A stretch of 64,000 nucleotides of DNA from Desulfococcaceae bacterium HSG9 (GTDB lineage: Bacteria > Desulfobacterota > Desulfobacteria > Desulfobacterales > JAUCGF01): assembly GCA_030378005.1 (NCBI GenBank), contig JAUCGF010000080.1, forward strand, positions 27,377 to 91,376. Reading direction: 5' to 3'. Shown here in pieces: positions 60,487 to 64,000 of this stretch; positions within the stretch are counted from its first letter, which is position 1, and each line of letters opens with the position of its first letter. The notes under the pieces are model-generated. The model ran no database searches, was not told where the DNA came from, and worked only from the letters and a program-made list of their open reading frames with translations. A program made the translations under genes and the position numbers.

Positions 60487-61680
60487 TTAAAAAGGTTCTT
60501 TGACAAATTACAAATCTGCTTTATCAGTTCCTATGACAGAGCAGAACCGGGAAAATGGGAGCCTGTTCAGCCAGTCAGCAGCAGCTTCACAAAGTTCTTT
60601 CAGTGTCGGGTAGAACTGATTTCTTGTAACCTGTCCACGCATAAACCGCCACAGCCGTTCAATCAGATTAAGGTTGGGGCTGTATGTGGGCAGATATACC
60701 AGTTCCATGCGATCTCTGTTTTGCTCCTTGAAAGTGTCAAGTTTCGGAGTTGTATGTGCTGAGGCATTGTCCATGACTGCAAACCAGAAGACATCTGAAT
60801 GCCATTCAGTCAGCATTTTCAGACAGGTTCTGACTTCTTCGTGCCGCTTCCGCTCATGGATAGTATAGATACCTTCCCCGGTCGGATAGACAATGCTTCC
60901 GAATAAAGCATTCCAAGGATTTTCCTTTCCCGGAGATTCGACAGCGCACTGTCCGCCGGCAGGACATAACTGTCACCTGTATCGGGGCACCAGTGCAAAT
61001 CTGTTGAATCTGAGAAAACCAGCCGAGCAGGTCTGGCCGGAACGGACAAATCGGCATTTTCAGCATCATGGCTGGTCAGTGTGCCTTCAAGGGCTTTTTT
61101 TTTAATGCCTCTATCCGTTCCCGTTTGACAATATATAAAGGATCGGGAGAAGTCACTTTCAGCCACCCCCGGTTCCATTTCAATCCTGACTGCTTCAGAG
61201 TCAGGGATATTGTCGGCTGACTCACTGTAATTCTGTGATACAGTCGGAAATATTTCGCCAGCAGTTTCTGCGTCCAGTTTCGGGATCCTGTGTTTAACTG
61301 TTCGAATCCGCAGGGGCTGCGATGCAGCAGGTCTTCCCATTCTTCTTTGCTGAACGGGATTTTGCGGGGGCAGCCAACCCCGTAGCCGGATCTGAGACCG
61401 TCCAGGCCGTTTTTATTGTAACGTCTGATATAATCCCGTACAGTCGCCAGGCAGACGTCTGACAGGCTGGAAAGTTCGGGAACGCTTTTTTTCTGTGCCG
61501 AAAGATCAATGATTTTCATTCGGCGATACCATTTGGAATCTCCGGAACGTCTGAGTTCCTGTTTTATGGGTTCCGCATCATTCTGCCAGATTTCAGCATA
61601 AATCATAAGATTATGTACCTCCTGACTTTTTTTATCAGGATAACACCTTATTTTTAACATGTAAAAACCTTTTTAATAAT
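60487..61680 (-). mobile_element. IS630-family element (inner), inserted in the outer transposase
   Basis: 1194 bp, flanked by TA at 60485-60486 and 61681-61682, the target duplication of IS630/Tc1 elements. Inverted ends share attattaaaaaggtt (left 60483-60497, right complement 61666-61680). Deleting 60487-61682 rejoins the host frame through Asp-Tyr-Leu. The element therefore arrived after the outer one. Confidence 0.85.
60508..61660 (-). pseudogene. Inner IS630-family transposase in three frames
   Basis: Frame a (61660-61076) encodes the helix-turn-helix part (ATVRDYIRRYNKNGLDGLRS) up to GLKWNRGWLKV. Frame b (about 61100-60895) carries RLVFSDSTDLHWCPDTG. Frame c (about 60894-60508) carries VYPTGEGIYTIHERKRHEEV, MDNASAHTT and YSPNLNLIERLWRFMRG. 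The a-to-b switch is a -1 shift at a run of nine A (61095-61103 on the minus strand), a plausible programmed frameshift as in other insertion sequences. The b-to-c switch near 60890 is another -1 shift without a slippery site, most likely a mutation. The first DDE acidic motif is DS rather than the usual DE. Confidence 0.83.
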
Positions 61681-62017
61681 TACTTAAGATTATTCAAACC
61701 AGCAAAATCTCTTTTAATGGTCACAGAAGGTTATAGCATTGAACATATTGCGGAATTTTTTAAAGTGAATGCGCGGACTGTTTATAACCGGTTGAAGAGA
61801 TTTATGTATGAAAGATTCACCAGGCTCAACAGCCTTCATTATAAAGGACGTGGAGTCAAATCTGAACTGTCTCAAAAACAAAAGGATAAATTATATAAAA
61901 TTGTCAGCGACAGACCGGAAAAATATGGTTTTGACAGCGGCGTATGGAACTCACCGATGATCGCGGTGGTAATCAGGCTTGAATTTAAAGTAAGATATAA
62001 TCCCAGGTATTTATGTC

Positions 62018-62151
62018 CAATGGTTCGGTAATTTTTTCTGATTTAACGTGTTAAAAATCATAACTATCTGAAATTATTATAAAAGGCTTTACAATCTTGT
62101 TTTTGTAACATATTTAAATTATTAGATTTTTAATTTTTTACCGAACTATTG
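62018..62151. mobile_element. 134-bp MITE with 5-bp target duplication
   Basis: Terminal repeats CAATGGTTCGGTAA and TTACCGAACTATTG match at 13 of 14 positions. It is flanked by ATGTC at 62013-62017 and 62152-62156. Precise removal restores the outer transposase (YLC-RLLKKIGLSFQKA). The interior is A/T-rich without coding capacity, so it needs a transposase supplied in trans. Confidence 0.88.
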
Positions 62152-62854
62152 ATGTCGACTCTTAAAAAAAATCGGCCTTTCATTTCAAAAAGCCGCTTTC
62201 GAAGCGGAACGAACAGAAGATAATGAGAAGTGACGAAAAGAACAGTTAGAAATAAAACAGCCGGCAATCCTCAAAAAAGCTGAAGTGACTGACGCTGTCA
62301 TTCTGTTTGAAGATGAAGTCACATTCGCTTGACAGGGATCGCTTTCAAGGACATGGGGGCCTATCGGACAACAACCGAAAGTCAAGACTGAAGGAAAATG
62401 AAAAGGATTGAAAATTTTTGGGGTGATAGAATTTTTCAGGGGCTCTTTTCACTATATGGAGATGGAAGGTAAATTCAATGGGGAGCCTTACACAACGTTT
62501 TTGAAGAAAGCATTATCACAATACAACTGTCCTGTTATACCAGTTGAAGACGGTGCGCCATATCACGGTGCGAGAGTGGTAAAGAACTTTGTAGAAAACG
62601 AAGGACAAGATCGATTGTCAATTTATCGTTTGCCATCATATTCTCCGGATTTCAATCCGATTGAAAAATTATGGAAAAATACAAAGAGAGATGCCACTCA
62701 CTGCAAATTTTTTCCAACTTTTGATGATATACGCACTTCCGTTGTGAAAACGTTTAAAAAATATATGCAAGATGATAACAAAGTTATTTGCGTGATGAAA
62801 AAACTTAGAAATTGTGCAGGAGTGGCATAGCATAGAGCTTTAGAGGATTTGAAA

Positions 62855-63127
62855 TTATTTAGGTGGCGATCTATCAGGTGCCTTGGCACATAGCTTCAGA
62901 ACGGCCTTTTTTACCGGACTGTCTTCAAAGTCCGAAGCCCATTCTCTCAACCGTCTGATTCGTTGTGAAAACTGAGCTGGATTATCTGAGTGACAGGCAT
63001 TCCAAACTTTGTCACCTATCATTTTGAGGAACTCACCGGACCGACGACAGCGATCTTTTATTTTTAAAAAAGAATGTAGAAAACCAAAACCGTTCGGCAC
63101 ACTTCTTGCATGCGCCGGGTGCAACAC
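62855..63127 (-). pseudogene. Internal remnant of another transposase
   Basis: Minus-strand open frame. GFGFLHSFLKIKDRCRR, SDKVWNACHSDNPAQFSQRI and EWASDFEDSPVKKAVLKLCA resemble the middle part of a transposase family known from cyanobacteria and Desulfobacterota (CFLHAFIKIRDR, FSQRIRRLxEWA). Both ends are missing. The family name is not certain. Confidence 0.55.
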
Positions 63128-63194
63128 AAAAAAGTTGCAAAATTATGATAAAGGACTGTACTCAATTATAGCATACGGTGTAATATGCAATATT

Positions 63195-63460
63195 ATGGAG
63201 TGGCCGTTAAAAATACAAGGACGTCTTCTAACCGAGTCAAGTGCGGACGAGATCAATGAACTTCTTAAAGAGCATCCCGATTGGAACAGATCTCGCTTAC
63301 ACATTGAATTATCAAAACGTTGGAACTGGCAACACCCTGACGGCTGAATTAAAGACATGGCCTGCCGAATGCTTTTGCGTAAGTCGGAGTCTCGATCATT
63401 GACTAAGCTTCATCAGGATCGCCGCTCAAAACTCAGGTGTCAATCAAAGACATTCGGGTT
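63195..63460 (+). pseudogene. DUF4338/DruA-like N-terminal fragment with in-frame TGA
   Basis: From ATG 63195: WPLKIQGRLLTESSADEINE, HPDWNRSRLHIELSKRWNW, HPDG, then TGA, then IKDMACRMLLRKSESRSL in the same frame. This is the N-terminal pattern of DUF4338 (DruA-like) proteins, many of which are linked to insertion sequences rather than defence. The TGA replaces an expected residue between G and IKDMACR. After about 63450 the similarity is lost. Non-functional. Confidence 0.6.
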
Positions 63461-63486
63461 TTTCCTCACCGACGCAATTTCAGGGA

Positions 63487-63798
63487 ATGCTGTATGGACA
63501 GCGCCGGCAAGCTGCAGAAATGAAAGGATCGGCAATGGCCGTGGCAGACGCAATTATTGAAATGTCAGGTACAGATAGCTTTGCCGACTATGAACAAAGC
63601 GTATATGACAGTTTTCAAGAGAAAGCGGAGCGTGAAATTACGAACACACTCAATGCTCTGTTATCCGGTGCGGCCTTCCTGGAGGTATTGAAAGCATGGG
63701 GTGCGAAATGCGGTTGTAAATTTCATGGATTTCGAGATATCGATATTCGTCTCAAATCCGGCCGAAAACAGGAAATTCACTCAGGGATTTCACAATAA
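63487..63798 (+). pseudogene. N-terminal part of a transposase-like protein
   Basis: 103 codons: MLYGQRRQAAEMKGSAMAVA, IIEMSGTDSFADYE, LLSGAAFLEVLKAWGAKCGC and HGFRDIDIRLKSGRKQ. The pattern resembles the N-terminus of ISKra4-type transposases in my memory of the family, but I cannot confirm it. No DDE core follows before the next start at 63889. Confidence 0.5.
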
Positions 63799-63888
63799 TT
63801 AATCTACCCATTTTTCTGGAATTATGGTACCTTTTCAAAGTGCAGGACAAATGTATGTTATTTTATATTTTGAGGAAATGAAAAACAA

Positions 63889-64000
63889 ATGAAAAAGTTA
63901 AGTGACGAAACCAGAACAATAATAAAAGATGCGGCTGAAAGGTCGGCCGGTTTTGAAAAACGTGCATATCAGGCAGAGATAACATCGGATTATTTCGGAG
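63889..64000 (+). CDS. Start of an ISAzo13-like transposase (cut by window edge)
   Basis: ATG with GAGGAAA 10 nt upstream; 37 codons to the edge: MKKLSDETRTIIKDAAERSA, FEKRAYQAEITSDYFG. The lead KRAYQAxxTxDY is that of ISAzo13 (Rhodopirellula-type) transposases. Its intactness cannot be judged. Confidence 0.55.
   Translation, partial: MKKLSDETRTIIKDAAERSAGFEKRAYQAEITSDYFG

Larger units (their letters stand above)
60401..62830 (+). pseudogene. Outer IS630-family transposase (split, three in-frame TGA)
   Basis: Pieces 60401-60486, 61683-62017 and 62157-62830 join in one frame. The N-terminal helix-turn-helix (MVTEGYSIEHIAEFFKVNAR) and linker are followed by a DDE core: ILFEDEVTF, VIPVEDGAPYHGARVV and LPSYSPDFNPIEKLWK. 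After excision of the insertions the only lesions are three TGA codons, after EDNEK, after VTFA and after TEGK. Each stands where family members could have Arg (CGA). GTTATAGCATTG reads through the TA target. The protein is inactive as encoded. Confidence 0.85.
60308..62861 (+). mobile_element. IS630-family element (outer), interrupted by a second IS and a MITE
   Basis: Perfect 12-bp terminal repeats: taaataatttca at 60308-60319 and tgaaattattta at 62850-62861. Removing the inner element (60487-61682) and the MITE with one target copy leaves about 1.2 kb, the normal IS630 size, with one transposase of 364 codons. The ends may extend a few bases further. Confidence 0.78.

Noticed and set aside
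63195..63460. Druantia-type anti-phage defence locus
   Set aside because: Only a short DruA-like N-terminus with a stop codon is present, surrounded by transposase remnants; the other Druantia genes are missing.

Overview
The window looks like a chromosomal stretch of a Desulfobacterota (sulfate-reducer type) bacterium. This is an inference from several things together: multi-PAS hybrid histidine kinases, a heme-CxxCH sensor, KaiC/KaiB, EtfAB with a dimethylglycine-dehydrogenase-type flavoprotein, a tungsten-type aldehyde:ferredoxin oxidoreductase, and many insertion-sequence and REP-like palindromes. No rRNA or species marker is present.

Layout. 1-35351 (+ strand) is a signalling island. 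It carries eight hybrid histidine kinases and one HisKA_2-type kinase around a kaiC-kaiB pair, plus a LysM/FecR/Ig-like envelope protein. Seven of the hybrid kinases have different sensors (heme-CxxCH, REC, PAS, GAF, tandem periplasmic binding domains, an extracytoplasmic sensor) on a nearly identical cassette of HisKA, HATPase, REC and a C-terminal domain of about 90 residues. The eighth (3214-5493) has its own version. The only response regulators seen are receiver domains inside kinases, so the output is not in the window. A 31-bp palindrome follows most of these genes, is tied to partial tandem duplications, and also sits in frame inside five of the kinases. 35352-40145 (- strand) is accessory DNA: REP clusters, a transposase remnant, a xisH fragment, a MmeI-like restriction-modification gene split by a 16-bp duplication, and a toxin-antitoxin pair. 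40146-43355 (-) is a further hybrid kinase flanked by a direct repeat. 43733-48188 (-) is a flavoprotein dehydrogenase-etfB-etfA operon.

48428-59682 is mostly housekeeping: two tRNA-Ser genes, dnaX-ybaB-recR and a YkgJ-like gene, a conserved hypothetical gene, a tRNA-dihydrouridine synthase, a tandem-ACT protein, a HEAT-repeat protein, aldehyde:ferredoxin oxidoreductase and serB. 59683-64000 is a graveyard of mobile DNA. One IS630-type element is interrupted both by a second IS630-type element and by a small MITE, followed by remnants of further transposases and a DUF4338/DruA-like fragment.

How it may work (inference): the KaiC/KaiB/kinase genes overlap each other and are probably translationally coupled to the next hybrid kinase, so ATP-driven KaiC state or timing could feed a shared phosphorelay that also receives heme/redox, solute and cytoplasmic signals. 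The flavoprotein dehydrogenase would pass electrons from an N-methyl amine substrate to ETF.
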